Below are positions 8,928 to 18,766 of a stretch of DNA of 64,000 bases, in pieces (positions within the stretch are counted from its first letter, which is position 1; every line of letters begins with the position of its first letter). The stretch comes from Pedobacter sp. PLR (GTDB lineage: Bacteria > Bacteroidota > Bacteroidia > Sphingobacteriales > Sphingobacteriaceae). Made by a program: the position numbers and the translations under genes. The notes beneath the pieces were generated by a model. That model was not told where the DNA came from, made no database searches, and saw nothing but the letters and a program-made list of their open reading frames with translations. The DNA is taken from the NCBI RefSeq assembly GCF_026239675.1, contig NZ_JAPIVQ010000007.1, forward strand, positions 1 through 64,000, written 5' to 3'.

Positions 8928-9455
8928 TTAAAACAATTGATGAATATCCTTTTTAATCAGATCCAGCGTCAAATCGTAAGGATTATCAGCAATTTCCGTC
9001 ATATGTTGCAGTACTTTTTTACTTAAATCCATGCCTGTAGCATGCGCTGGTAGTCCCTGCGCACCATGATTTACCATCGCTAAGGTATCATCTTTAAGTT
9101 TACGGATCACATTCCATACCCTTTCAGAAACATACAATTGCTGAGTTACATTATGTTGATATTCAGATCGGATTTCATTTGACACCAAAGCCTGCAAATC
9201 CTTTACTGAAATGCCTGACGTATATAGGCGAAGAAATAAATTAGCGGGATTTATCCTTTCCACAAAAACAATAAGGCGTTCGTGTGCCTGAAGGCGTAAG
9301 GAAAAAATTTGCGTTTGTTCTTCTTTTTTTCCGGCAAACCTCAATCTAAAATATTTATCAATATCATTTTTGATCAGGTAATAACCAACCGAAACGGTGA
9401 CTACGCCGGCGACTGTTATTGGTACTACTTCTATTAATAAAGACTCTATGCTCAT
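8928..9455 (-). CDS. Membrane-anchored protein of unknown function
   Basis: A 175-residue protein with one N-terminal transmembrane helix (about residues 8-27) and a mostly helical, probably cytosolic remainder; it may be of the DUF7935 type. No catalytic motif is visible. It is translated immediately before the mutase subunit (two-base gap), a conserved-looking coupling. A structural or regulatory tie to the mutase is possible but only inferred from position. Confidence 0.75.
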   Translation of the reverse strand: MSIESLLIEVVPITVAGVVTVSVGYYLIKNDIDKYFRLRFAGKKEEQTQIFSLRLQAHERLIVFVERINPANLFLRLYTSGISVKDLQALVSNEIRSEYQHNVTQQLYVSERVWNVIRKLKDDTLAMVNHGAQGLPAHATGMDLSKKVLQHMTEIADNPYDLTLDLIKKDIHQLF

Positions 9456-9514
9456 TCCTTTGTTTAAATACCGTAATAATTAGCGATTAACCCGACAAAA
9501 ATGTACATTTTATT

Positions 9515-9522
9515 TATATTTG
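9515..9522 (+). promoter_or_regulatory. -7 box of the IscA-type gene
   Basis: TATATTTG, an exact TAnnTTTG match, 21 bases before the ATG at 9544. It lies across a possible upstream ATG at 9520, which would therefore not be transcribed properly. Confidence 0.65.
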
Positions 9523-9543
9523 TTCTTCCTAATTTTAAATAAC

Positions 9544-9897
9544 ATGAGTAATACAGTTGATACCGCATTTGCACCGGTTACTTTTACAGAAACTGCTGTG
9601 AAAGAACTTTTTAAGTTAAAAGACCAACAAGAAATCGCTGAAGACTTCGGCTTACGTGTAGGAGTAGAAGGTGGTGGTTGCTCAGGAATGAGTTATGTTT
9701 TAGGTTTCGATCAAAAGAAAGAAGGAGATCAGGAATATATCATTGATGGCATTAAAGTTTTCATGCATAAAGCACACCAAATGTATTTGATGGGCATGCA
9801 GGTAGATTGGCAAGATGGATTAAATTCAAGAGGGTTTACCTTCAACAATCCAAATGCAGCAAGCACATGTGGTTGTGGCACTAGCTTTTCAGCATAA
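9544..9897 (+). CDS. HesB/IscA-family iron-sulfur cluster assembly protein
   Basis: A 117-residue A-type Fe-S carrier. The three conserved cysteines are present: Cys46 in GGGCSGMSY and Cys109/Cys111 in the C-terminal TCGCG motif. A-type proteins receive or store clusters and pass them to apo-enzymes. I started at MSNTVDTAF (9544), not the frame's earlier ATG at 9520, because the -7 box overlaps the latter. Stands alone, with its own promoter and a strong terminator, and no sufB/iscU neighbours. Confidence 0.93.
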   Translation: MSNTVDTAFAPVTFTETAVKELFKLKDQQEIAEDFGLRVGVEGGGCSGMSYVLGFDQKKEGDQEYIIDGIKVFMHKAHQMYLMGMQVDWQDGLNSRGFTFNNPNAASTCGCGTSFSA

Positions 9898-9950
9898 ATA
9901 GATTTTTATACAGGGAGTTTATTTAGGTTTCCTTTGTAACATTATAACAG

Positions 9951-9979
9951 GTCTCGTTGTCTTAACAACGGGACTTTTT
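9951..9979 (+). terminator. Rho-independent terminator after the IscA-type gene
   Basis: Ten-base arms GTCTCGTTGT (9951-9960) and ACAACGGGAC (9965-9974) with one G-T pair, loop CTTA, then TTTTT and further T-rich sequence. Confidence 0.9.
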
Positions 9980-10013
9980 ATTTTTATCCCTTTAAGAATC
10001 TTATTTCTAAAGA

Positions 10014-11246
10014 ATGACCTATACAGAAAACGTAAGAATTGCCCTACAATCTATAAAAAGTAATCGGTTACGCACCATGCTAACTGCATTGATCATTGCG
10101 ATTGGCCTATCTGCTTTAGTAGGAATTCTCACCACCCTGGACGCGGTAAAAACCAGCATGACCGAAGCTTTTTCCAGTATGGGTGCCAACTCCTTTACCA
10201 TAAGAAACCGCGGTGTAGGCATTCGGATCGGAGGAGGAGGTAAAAGGCCTAAGCCATTCAAGAGCATCCGCTACGAAGATGCCATAGCCTTTAAAAACCA
10301 GCTAAATACCCCGGCAACAGTTGCCATCAACGTGATGGTTACTTTCGGCGCCACCATCAAATATGGGACGGAGAAAACCAATCCAAATATTAATATTCAG
10401 GGAATTGATGAGAACGGATTGAACTCCATGGGACTTCAACTCACCTCAGGCAGGAACTTCAGTAAAACGGAAGTTGAAAATGGCAACAACGTTTGTATCA
10501 TCGGAAGTGAGGTTAGTGAAAAGCTATTCAAGAAAGAATCTCCAATAGATAAAATTATCAATGTCGGCGGTAACCGGTTAAAAGTTATCGGGCTGCTCGC
10601 TTCAAAAGGGTCCAGTATGGGATTCAGTGGAGACAGGGCCGTATATGTTCCTTTATTAAAAGCCAAGAAAATCAATTCCAATGGGAATCCTTCTTACAAT
10701 ATTGTCGTGATGGTTCCAAACAATGACATGCAGGAAGACATTATTGGCGAGGCCACAGCCGAATTTAGAAACATCAGAAAAGTTAAAGTTGCGGAACCGA
10801 ATAACTTCGAGATCATTAAAAGCGATGCCATTGCACAAACCCTTTTCGAGAACCTAAAATACGTAGTATGGGGTGGAATTGCGATTGGGGCGATTACCCT
10901 GATTGGTGCCTCTATTGGCCTAATGAACATCATGTTGGTTTCTGTTACGGAACGAACCAGGGAAATCGGAATCAGGAAAGCAATAGGTGCAAATCCCTCC
11001 GTCATCCGCAAACAGTTTTTAATTGAAGCCGTAATAATCTGTCTGATGGGAGGTGCTTTTGGAATCTTCCTCGGCATTGCCATAGGAAATATCATATCGC
11101 TGGCGATGGGTGGATCCTTTATCATTCCATGGTTATGGATCTTTGGAGGATTTGTACTTTGTGTACTCGTAGGTATTATGTCAGGATATTATCCTGCTAA
11201 AAAAGCATCCAAATTAGATCCTGTAGAAGCATTAAGATATGAATAA
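10014..11246 (+). CDS. MacB/FtsX-type ABC transporter permease
   Basis: A 410-residue permease of the MacB family: one transmembrane helix near residues 20-42, a large periplasmic MacB_PCD domain, then an FtsX domain with three helices (about 280-400) and the typical NIMLVSVTERTREIGIRKA segment before the second. Such proteins work with a separate ATPase (MacB/LolD type) in mechanotransmission-type export or lipoprotein release. No ATPase gene is adjacent, so the partner is encoded elsewhere or shared. Substrate unknown. Confidence 0.9.
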   Translation: MTYTENVRIALQSIKSNRLRTMLTALIIAIGLSALVGILTTLDAVKTSMTEAFSSMGANSFTIRNRGVGIRIGGGGKRPKPFKSIRYEDAIAFKNQLNTPATVAINVMVTFGATIKYGTEKTNPNINIQGIDENGLNSMGLQLTSGRNFSKTEVENGNNVCIIGSEVSEKLFKKESPIDKIINVGGNRLKVIGLLASKGSSMGFSGDRAVYVPLLKAKKINSNGNPSYNIVVMVPNNDMQEDIIGEATAEFRNIRKVKVAEPNNFEIIKSDAIAQTLFENLKYVVWGGIAIGAITLIGASIGLMNIMLVSVTERTREIGIRKAIGANPSVIRKQFLIEAVIICLMGGAFGIFLGIAIGNIISLAMGGSFIIPWLWIFGGFVLCVLVGIMSGYYPAKKASKLDPVEALRYE

Positions 11247-11256
11247 TTAAAAACCG

Positions 11257-11308
11257 AATATAAACAAGAAGGGCCATCTTTTTAAAGATGGCCCTTCTTG
11301 TTTATATT
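11257..11308. terminator. Bidirectional terminator, 25-base perfect inverted repeat
   Basis: Arms 11257-11281 and 11284-11308 are exactly complementary over 25 bases, with core AAGGGCCATC / GATGGCCCTT, separated by two bases. It separates the convergent permease and rfbB genes and can terminate both. Confidence 0.9.
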
Positions 11309-11316
11309 ACTAAGGA

Positions 11317-12372
11317 TTATCGGCCTTGGTATTGTGTTTCATAATATGCCTTGTAGTTTCCAGAAGTCACATTTGAAAGCCATTCTTCATTTTCAAGGTA
11401 CCATTCTACTGTTTTCTCCAGTCCTTCTTCAAACTGAAGACTAGGCACCCAGTTTAGTTTGTTTTGCAATTTAGTAGAATCAATCGCATAACGTAGGTCG
11501 TGCCCTGCTCTATCTGTTACAAAAGAAATCAATTTGGCCGAATCACCAGGAGTTCTGTTCAGCTTGCGGTCCATGATGTCACATAGCAAATGAATAAGAT
11601 CGATGTTTTTCCATTCGTTATGTCCACCGATGTTATACGTTTCACCAGTTGCTGCTTCATGAAAGATCACATCAATTGCACGCGCATGATCTTCTACCCA
11701 AAGCCAGTCTCTCACATTCTCCCCTTTTCCATAAACAGGAACAGGCAAATTGTTTTTGATATTGTTGATCGCTAATGGGATCAACTTCTCAGGAAAATGG
11801 TGAGAACCATAGTTATTTGAGCAATTAGAAATTACTACATCCAAACCATAAGTATCATGGTAAGCTCTCACAAAATGGTCAGAAGAAGCTTTCGATGCAG
11901 AGTAAGGACTATGCGGATCATAAGCCGTTGTTTCTGTAAACATTCCGGTTTCGCCTAAAGCGCCATATACTTCATCAGTAGACACATGATAGAAACGTTT
12001 CTTGTCATAATCACCTTTCCAATGCGCTCTTGCTGCATTTAATAGATTTACGGTACCGATTACATTTGTCATCACAAATGCAGTTGGATCCACAATAGAT
12101 CTGTCCACATGAGATTCTGCGGCCAAATGGATGACCGCATCAAAATTCTCTTGCTCAAATAAATCGTTCATAGCGATAGCATCAGTAATATCAGCCTTCA
12201 CAAAACGATAATTCGGCAAATCTTCTACATCAGTTAAGTTTGCCAGATTTCCGGCATACGTTAATACGTCAAGATTCAGGATTTCATAATCCGGATAATT
12301 GCTCACAAAGCGGCGTACCACATGTGAACCAATAAATCCAGCTCCACCCGTTATCAATATTTTCTTTTTCAT
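11317..12372 (-). CDS. rfbB: dTDP-glucose 4,6-dehydratase
   Basis: A 351-residue extended SDR. It has the NAD motif GGAGFIGSH (9-17), the family-specific TDE triad (132-134) and a catalytic Tyr157-x3-Lys161 pair (PYSASK). It converts dTDP-glucose to dTDP-4-keto-6-deoxyglucose, the precursor of dTDP-rhamnose and other deoxysugars for LPS or capsule. I prefer MKKKILITGG at 12372; an in-frame ATG at 12387 adds five residues. rfbA, rfbC and rfbD are not in the window. Last gene of the nucleotide-sugar cluster. Confidence 0.95.
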   Translation of the reverse strand: MKKKILITGGAGFIGSHVVRRFVSNYPDYEILNLDVLTYAGNLANLTDVEDLPNYRFVKADITDAIAMNDLFEQENFDAVIHLAAESHVDRSIVDPTAFVMTNVIGTVNLLNAARAHWKGDYDKKRFYHVSTDEVYGALGETGMFTETTAYDPHSPYSASKASSDHFVRAYHDTYGLDVVISNCSNNYGSHHFPEKLIPLAINNIKNNLPVPVYGKGENVRDWLWVEDHARAIDVIFHEAATGETYNIGGHNEWKNIDLIHLLCDIMDRKLNRTPGDSAKLISFVTDRAGHDLRYAIDSTKLQNKLNWVPSLQFEEGLEKTVEWYLENEEWLSNVTSGNYKAYYETQYQGR

Positions 12373-12408
12373 TTCGATAGATTTCATTTTAAAAACTTCA
12401 GATTTCCC

Positions 12409-12975
12409 TTAAATCTCTTTAGGCAAACCCAATTCTTCAGCAACAGGAGCCGTTTTGTGTTGATACAATTTCGCCAGAACCTCATTAAAACCTTGTTTAA
12501 GATCAAATTGAGTTTCCTCGTGCATTTTAAGATACTTGTTGTATACTGAAAATACAGATTTAGCAAAGTAGATCATTAACTTTTCATTGAACTTATGCAA
12601 AGTAGAAAATACACCTTCATTGAAATCAATGGGAATCCCTTTGAAAAGATGAATTCGTAATTCGATTTCGCTGTTCAAGTCTTTAGTCACCTTAAAATGG
12701 TGGGTAATGCTGCCGTTTAACTTCCTCATTTTAAGTAAAGCCTCTTTAGCATTCCTCCTTTTATTGAACATCAGCTCATCGATTTCCTCATCAATCTTTG
12801 CGGTAAGCTGCTCCTGTCTTTCCACCAAATCCTGCTCCCCTTCCATTAATAAAAAGTGCAAGTGTTCCGTCAGGATTTTATCTTTCGCGATCAACCGGAG
12901 CAACAGCTTATCCTTTTCCTTTTCAGGAAGAGATTTAATTTCCAGCTTGAGGTCTTTATGTTCGCTTAGTAACAT
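12409..12975 (-). CDS. Unknown helical protein inside the nucleotide-sugar operon
   Basis: A 188-residue protein I do not recognise. It is highly charged and predicted almost entirely alpha-helical, with a likely coiled coil over about residues 1-90 and no signal peptide or membrane segment. Its start codon abuts the galE stop (one-base step), so it is co-translated with galE. Position suggests a link to surface polysaccharide synthesis, perhaps as a scaffold or chain-length factor, but nothing in the sequence proves that. Confidence 0.75.
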   Translation of the reverse strand: MLLSEHKDLKLEIKSLPEKEKDKLLLRLIAKDKILTEHLHFLLMEGEQDLVERQEQLTAKIDEEIDELMFNKRRNAKEALLKMRKLNGSITHHFKVTKDLNSEIELRIHLFKGIPIDFNEGVFSTLHKFNEKLMIYFAKSVFSVYNKYLKMHEETQFDLKQGFNEVLAKLYQHKTAPVAEELGLPKEI

Positions 12976-13998
12976 CTAAAAAGGATTGTCTTTTAAGTAT
13001 TTCTCCCAATTCCATGCAGAAGACATCATTACATTGATATCACGTTCAGCTTTCCATCCTAAATCTCTTGCTGATTTAGTCACATCACCCCAAACTTTTT
13101 CAATATCACCTTCTCTTCTTGCTCCGATAGTATAGCTTAATTTTTCACCGGTTGCTTTTTCAAAAGCTTCAATAACCTGTAATACCGTAGTACCTGTACC
13201 AGTTCCTAAATTGAAAACTTCATAATTTGATTCCGCTTTATTGCTTTCCAGACGTTGAATTGCTGCCACATGCGCTTTAGCTAAATCTACAACATGGATA
13301 TAATCTCTGATTGCACTACCATCCGGGGTATCATAATCATTTCCATAAACCGTAATCGGACCACGTTTTCCTATGGCCGACTGGGTAATAAAAGGAACCA
13401 GATTTTGTGGAACACCAATTGGCAATTCACCAATTAATGCAGAGTCATGAGCACCTACCGGGTTAAAATAACGTAAAGCAATCACATTCATTTCTGGAGT
13501 TACGGCACAACTTTCCTGCAAAATCTCTTCTGCAATCTGTTTCGTATTACCATAAGGTGATTCTGCTTTTTTAACCGGAGCAGCTTCGGTAACCGGTAAT
13601 ACGTCAGGTTGACCATAAACTGTACAAGAAGAAGAAAACACAAGATTTACCTTGCTGTTAAAGCCATTGATGACATTAATCAAGGAATAAAAATTGTTTC
13701 TATAGTATTTTAGAGGCTGTTGAACAGATTCACCCACAGCTTTGAATGCAGCAAAATGAATTACACCTGAGATATCAGTATTTGCTTCAACAAAAGCTTT
13801 AACTTTTCCTTCATCACATAAATCTAATTCAACGAATTCAGGTACTCTTCCAGTAATCGCTTCGATCTGTTTAAGGATTTTAGGATTAGAGTTAGAAAAA
13901 TCATCAACGATCACTACATCATATCCTGCATTGTAAAGCTCTACCACGGTATGTGATCCAATAAAACCGGTACCACCAGTTACTAGTATTTTCGACAT
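12976..13998 (-). CDS. galE: UDP-glucose 4-epimerase
   Basis: A 340-residue GalE of normal length. It has the NAD motif GGTGFIGSH (8-16), catalytic Ser124 in SSSCTVYG, and Tyr149-x3-Lys153 (PYGNTK). It interconverts UDP-glucose and UDP-galactose; activity on N-acetyl forms cannot be excluded. Second enzyme branch of the cluster that uses UDP-glucose, alongside ugd. Nine bases separate it from the UDP-glucuronate decarboxylase gene upstream. Confidence 0.95.
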   Translation of the reverse strand: MSKILVTGGTGFIGSHTVVELYNAGYDVVIVDDFSNSNPKILKQIEAITGRVPEFVELDLCDEGKVKAFVEANTDISGVIHFAAFKAVGESVQQPLKYYRNNFYSLINVINGFNSKVNLVFSSSCTVYGQPDVLPVTEAAPVKKAESPYGNTKQIAEEILQESCAVTPEMNVIALRYFNPVGAHDSALIGELPIGVPQNLVPFITQSAIGKRGPITVYGNDYDTPDGSAIRDYIHVVDLAKAHVAAIQRLESNKAESNYEVFNLGTGTGTTVLQVIEAFEKATGEKLSYTIGARREGDIEKVWGDVTKSARDLGWKAERDINVMMSSAWNWEKYLKDNPF

Positions 13999-14007
13999 TA
14001 TTATATA

Positions 14008-14996
<989 letters not shown>

Positions 14997-14997
<1 letters not shown>

Positions 14998-16307
14998 TAC
15001 CCTATTAATTTACGACCAATACTATTATAATAATAACCCAGCTCGATCATTTTTTCCAGATCGTACAAATTACGTCCGTCAAAAATCACCTTATTACCCA
15101 GGTTTTCTTCCATTCTTTCAAAATCAGGATTTCTAAAAACAGACCATTCTGTAGCGATCAATAGTGCATCTGCATCGTGCAATGCCTCATACTGATTGGT
15201 AACAAAGCTGATTTTATCCCCTAAAAGACGTTTTACATTATCCATTCCTTCCGGATCAAAAGCGGCAACCGTTGCACCATGTTTCAGCAACTCATCGATA
15301 ATGTATAAAGCTGGCGCCTCACGGATATCGTCAGTTTCCGGTTTGAAGGCCAATCCCCATAGCGCAAAATGCTTGCCTTTCAGGTCGCCTTTATAATATT
15401 TAAGCAGTTTGTCTACCAAAACTGTCTTTTGTTTCTCATTCACATCCATCACCGCTTTCAGGATCTGGAAATCATATTGATGCTCATCGGCAGATTTAGC
15501 CAAAGCCTGAACATCTTTGGGGAAGCAACTTCCTCCGTATCCGATACCAGGAAAAAGGAAACGTTTACCGATTCTTGCATCAGAACCAATTCCTTTACGC
15601 ACTGCATCAACATCCGCACCCACAATTTCGCAAAGATTTGCAACCTCGTTCATGAATGTGATTTTTGTAGCAAGGAAAGAGTTTGCTGCATATTTTGTCA
15701 GCTCAGAAGAACGCTCGTCCATAAACAGGATTGGATTACCTTGTCTAACATACGGGCCATATAATTCTGCCATTAATTTCTGTGCTTTTTCACTTTTAGT
15801 ACCGATCACTACGCGATCAGGTTTCATGAAATCTTCTACAGCTACCCCTTCACGAAGAAATTCAGGATTAGAAACCACATCAATTTCAATGTTTGTGTTT
15901 GCCTCAAAAACCGCACGGACTTTATCTGCTGTTCCAACCGGTACTGTAGATTTGTTGACGATCACCTTGTATTCCGTAACCAATTTAGAAATATCTTTTG
16001 CAGCACCCAGGATATAGGAAAGATCGGCAGCACCATCACCACCCGGAGGCGTAGGTAAAGCCATAAATATAATCTGTGCATCCTGAATACCATGTGCCAG
16101 ATCAGTCGTAAAAGTTAACCTGCCCTGAGCAATATTTCTATGAAATAATACATCAAGTCCTGGTTCATAGATAGGTACCTGACCATCCTGCATCTTCTTT
16201 ACCTTTGCTGCATCTATATCCACACAAATTACTGTGTTTCCTGTCTCTGCAAGGCAGGTACCAGTAACTAAACCCACATATCCTGTTCCAATAACAGCTA
16301 TTTTCAT
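14997..16307 (-). CDS. ugd: UDP-glucose 6-dehydrogenase
   Basis: A 436-residue UDP-glucose dehydrogenase. The N-terminal Rossmann domain has GTGYVGL (7-13), NKSTVPVGT is at 118-126, and the catalytic cysteine is Cys261 in [10 protein letters not shown]-terminal UDP-binding domain follows. It makes UDP-glucuronate with two NAD+. First gene of the five-gene minus-strand operon, providing the substrate of the next enzyme. No TAnnTTTG box was obvious in the 63 bases shared with waaA. Confidence 0.96.
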
Positions 16308-16370
16308 ATATTAATTACGTTTTAATTTTAATGAAGTATCTTCGGCTAAGATAATAAATAAACACACAAA

Positions 16371-17588
16371 ATGCTTTGGCTTTATAATATTGGAATCTCT
16401 TTTTATGGATTAGTGGTGGGCGTATTTTCCTTATTTAATGTAAAGGCAAAACTGTTTATCAAAGGAAGATCAGGACTTTTCAAGCAAATAGAAAACACGC
16501 TTGACCAGTCTAAAACAAACATATGGTTTCATTTCGCCTCTCTTGGTGAATTTGAACAGGGAAGACCCGTTCTGGAAAAAATTAAAAAACAATATCCAGA
16601 TAAAAATATAGTCATCACATTTTTCTCTCCTTCCGGATATGAAATCAGGAAAAACTATACCCTTGCAGCTGGTGTATTTTACCTGCCATTAGATACTGCG
16701 GCAAATGCCCGAAAATTCATTGCGGCAATCAAACCTGAAATCGCCATCTTCACTAAATACGAATTCTGGTACCACTATTTCAAGGTGTTAAATCAGCAAA
16801 ACATACCATTATATATTATCTCCGGGATTTTCCGTCCGGATCAGATATTTTTCAAATGGTACGGTTCCTTTCAACGAAAAATACTGAGTTTTGTGACACA
16901 TTTCTTCGTACAAAACCAACAGAGTGTTAACTTATTAAAAACCATCCAACTGGAAAATGTGAGTCTTAGCGGCGATACCCGTTTTGACCGTGTAGCAGAA
17001 AATGCACAATTGCCAAAAACAATTAAAGAGGTCGCAGATTTCTGCGGAACTAACCCTGTATTTATTGCCGGAAGTAGCTGGCCGGCCGACGAGCGTCTGA
17101 TCGCTGGTCTGATCCATCAACATCCGGACTGGAAATTCATCATCGCACCACATGAAACGGATGCTGCCCATATTGAAGAAATAAAAAAACTCATTCCCGC
17201 AGCGATTACCCATTCCTCCTTATTAAAAGACAGCAATACCAATGCTCAAACCTTAATTATAGACAATATAGGGATGCTTTCTTCCTTATACCAATATGGT
17301 TCCATCGCTTATATCGGTGGCGGATTTGGGGTAGGAATCCACAACACCCTGGAAGCAGCTGCATTTGGAATACCTGTTATTTTTGGCCCAAAATATGATA
17401 AATTCCAGGAGGCAAAAGATCTGATTGAAATTGGTGCGGCAATTAGTATCGAAACAGAAAGCGATCTTTCTACCGCTTTTCTGCAATTCAAAAAGAATGC
17501 AGCCGCGGGAAAGATCGCTCAGAAATATGTACAGGATAAAACCGGTTCTACCCGTCAGATCCTTGATTATATAGCAGGTAATTTTTAG
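16371..17588 (+). CDS. waaA: 3-deoxy-D-manno-octulosonic acid (Kdo) transferase
   Basis: A 405-residue WaaA/KdtA. An N-terminal membrane anchor (about residues 5-22) is followed by the GT30 glycosyltransferase domain, with the conserved FASLGEFEQGRP segment near residue 57 and a GGGFGVGIHNTLEAAAFG segment near the C-terminal donor site. It adds Kdo to the lipid A precursor at the inner membrane. Divergent from ugd, linking core LPS assembly with the nucleotide-sugar operon. TATCTTCG just upstream is one base off the -7 consensus. Confidence 0.95.
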   Translation: MLWLYNIGISFYGLVVGVFSLFNVKAKLFIKGRSGLFKQIENTLDQSKTNIWFHFASLGEFEQGRPVLEKIKKQYPDKNIVITFFSPSGYEIRKNYTLAAGVFYLPLDTAANARKFIAAIKPEIAIFTKYEFWYHYFKVLNQQNIPLYIISGIFRPDQIFFKWYGSFQRKILSFVTHFFVQNQQSVNLLKTIQLENVSLSGDTRFDRVAENAQLPKTIKEVADFCGTNPVFIAGSSWPADERLIAGLIHQHPDWKFIIAPHETDAAHIEEIKKLIPAAITHSSLLKDSNTNAQTLIIDNIGMLSSLYQYGSIAYIGGGFGVGIHNTLEAAAFGIPVIFGPKYDKFQEAKDLIEIGAAISIETESDLSTAFLQFKKNAAAGKIAQKYVQDKTGSTRQILDYIAGNF

Positions 17589-17659
17589 TGTTTCACCAGA
17601 AACTATGATTTTTTTATCGGTTATGAAGCTACCATAACATAGTTATTAAGTTCGTAAGT

Positions 17660-18676
17660 TTATGATGGTTTCACCATTGCAACAAGAGCATCGATAAATT
17701 TAGGGTCATCATTTAAGCTGGCCACCAACTGAACTTCCTCACCGCCAAGGGCTCTGAACTCTTCGTGGTACTCCACACTAACCTCATAAAGAGTCTCCAG
17801 ACAATCGGCCACAAAAGCAGGACAAAATACCAGAAGTCTCTTTTTACCTTTTTCCGCAAGCTCTTTTAAAACATCGCTGGTATAAGGTTGTACCCATGGC
17901 TCTTTACCCAATCTCGATTGGAAACATACTGAATATTTTTCGGCAGGAATATTTAATTTTTTGGCGATCAATCTGGCGGTATCATGGCATTGTGCAGAAT
18001 AGCAAAACTTGTTGACATCCGTTAAAGTGCTGCAGCAATCGTCTTTTTTCAAACAATGTTGTCCGGTATGGTCACATTTCTTTAATTGTCTTTCCGGCAA
18101 GCCGTGGAAACTAAATAAAATCTGATCATAGCTTTCCGGCTGATACTTTTTTGCATTTTCAGCGAAAGTATCAATCATCAATTCGTTATCATGGAAAGAG
18201 TTAACGAAACTAATTGGTGGCACAGTTTGCCATTTACTCACCAGTTCCATCACTTTTTGAATCACGGAACCTGTGCTTGCAGAGGCGTATTGCGGGAATA
18301 GAGGAATCACCTGAATACTTTCTACCAGACCTGCTTTTAGTCTGTCCAGACCAGCATCTATAGAAGGATTTTGGTAACGCATGGCCAATTCAACCTGGTA
18401 TTCATCACCCAGTTTCTCCTGAACCATCGCTGCCTGAATTTTACTGAAATACAATAGAGGCGATCCATTTTCGTCCCAGATCTCTTTATATAATTTAGAA
18501 GTTTTAGGGCTACGGAAGGGAACGATAATTCCTTTCACCAATAATGTTCTTTGAAAAGCGTTGATGTCAATCACGCGCTCATCCATCAAAAACTCATCAA
18601 GATATCTCCGTACATCACTTACTTCCGGACTATCCGGAGTTCCTAAATTTACCAGCAGTATGCCCTTTTTTCCCAT
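17660..18676 (-). CDS. hemH: Ferrochelatase with Cys-rich insertion
   Basis: A 338-residue ferrochelatase that inserts iron into protoporphyrin IX, the last haem step. NLGTPDSPE opens the protein and the catalytic His191 lies in FSFHGLP. An insertion just after it carries six cysteines (201, 208, 214, 215, 225, 230). Some bacterial ferrochelatases hold a [2Fe-2S] cluster on internal cysteines at this region, so a cluster is plausible here. Monocistronic; a TATTTTTG box lies eight bases before the ATG, suggesting a very short leader. Confidence 0.96.
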   Translation of the reverse strand: MGKKGILLVNLGTPDSPEVSDVRRYLDEFLMDERVIDINAFQRTLLVKGIIVPFRSPKTSKLYKEIWDENGSPLLYFSKIQAAMVQEKLGDEYQVELAMRYQNPSIDAGLDRLKAGLVESIQVIPLFPQYASASTGSVIQKVMELVSKWQTVPPISFVNSFHDNELMIDTFAENAKKYQPESYDQILFSFHGLPERQLKKCDHTGQHCLKKDDCCSTLTDVNKFCYSAQCHDTARLIAKKLNIPAEKYSVCFQSRLGKEPWVQPYTSDVLKELAEKGKKRLLVFCPAFVADCLETLYEVSVEYHEEFRALGGEEVQLVASLNDDPKFIDALVAMVKPS

Positions 18677-18684
18677 AATTTTAG

Positions 18685-18692
18685 CAAAAATA
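18685..18692 (-). promoter_or_regulatory. -7 box very close to the hemH start
   Basis: TATTTTTG on the minus strand (fits TAnnTTTG), its G eight bases before the ATG. The predicted transcript leader is only a few bases. Confidence 0.45.
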
Positions 18693-18766
18693 ATTAATCA
18701 ATTGATTATAACCCCGTATCTATAAGGGGAAAATCAATAATTACTTTTTAATGATGTAATAATGTA

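Noticed and set aside
17589-17659. GTTATG/CATAAC dyad after waaA as terminator
   Set aside because: Six-base stem without a following T-run on either strand; too weak.
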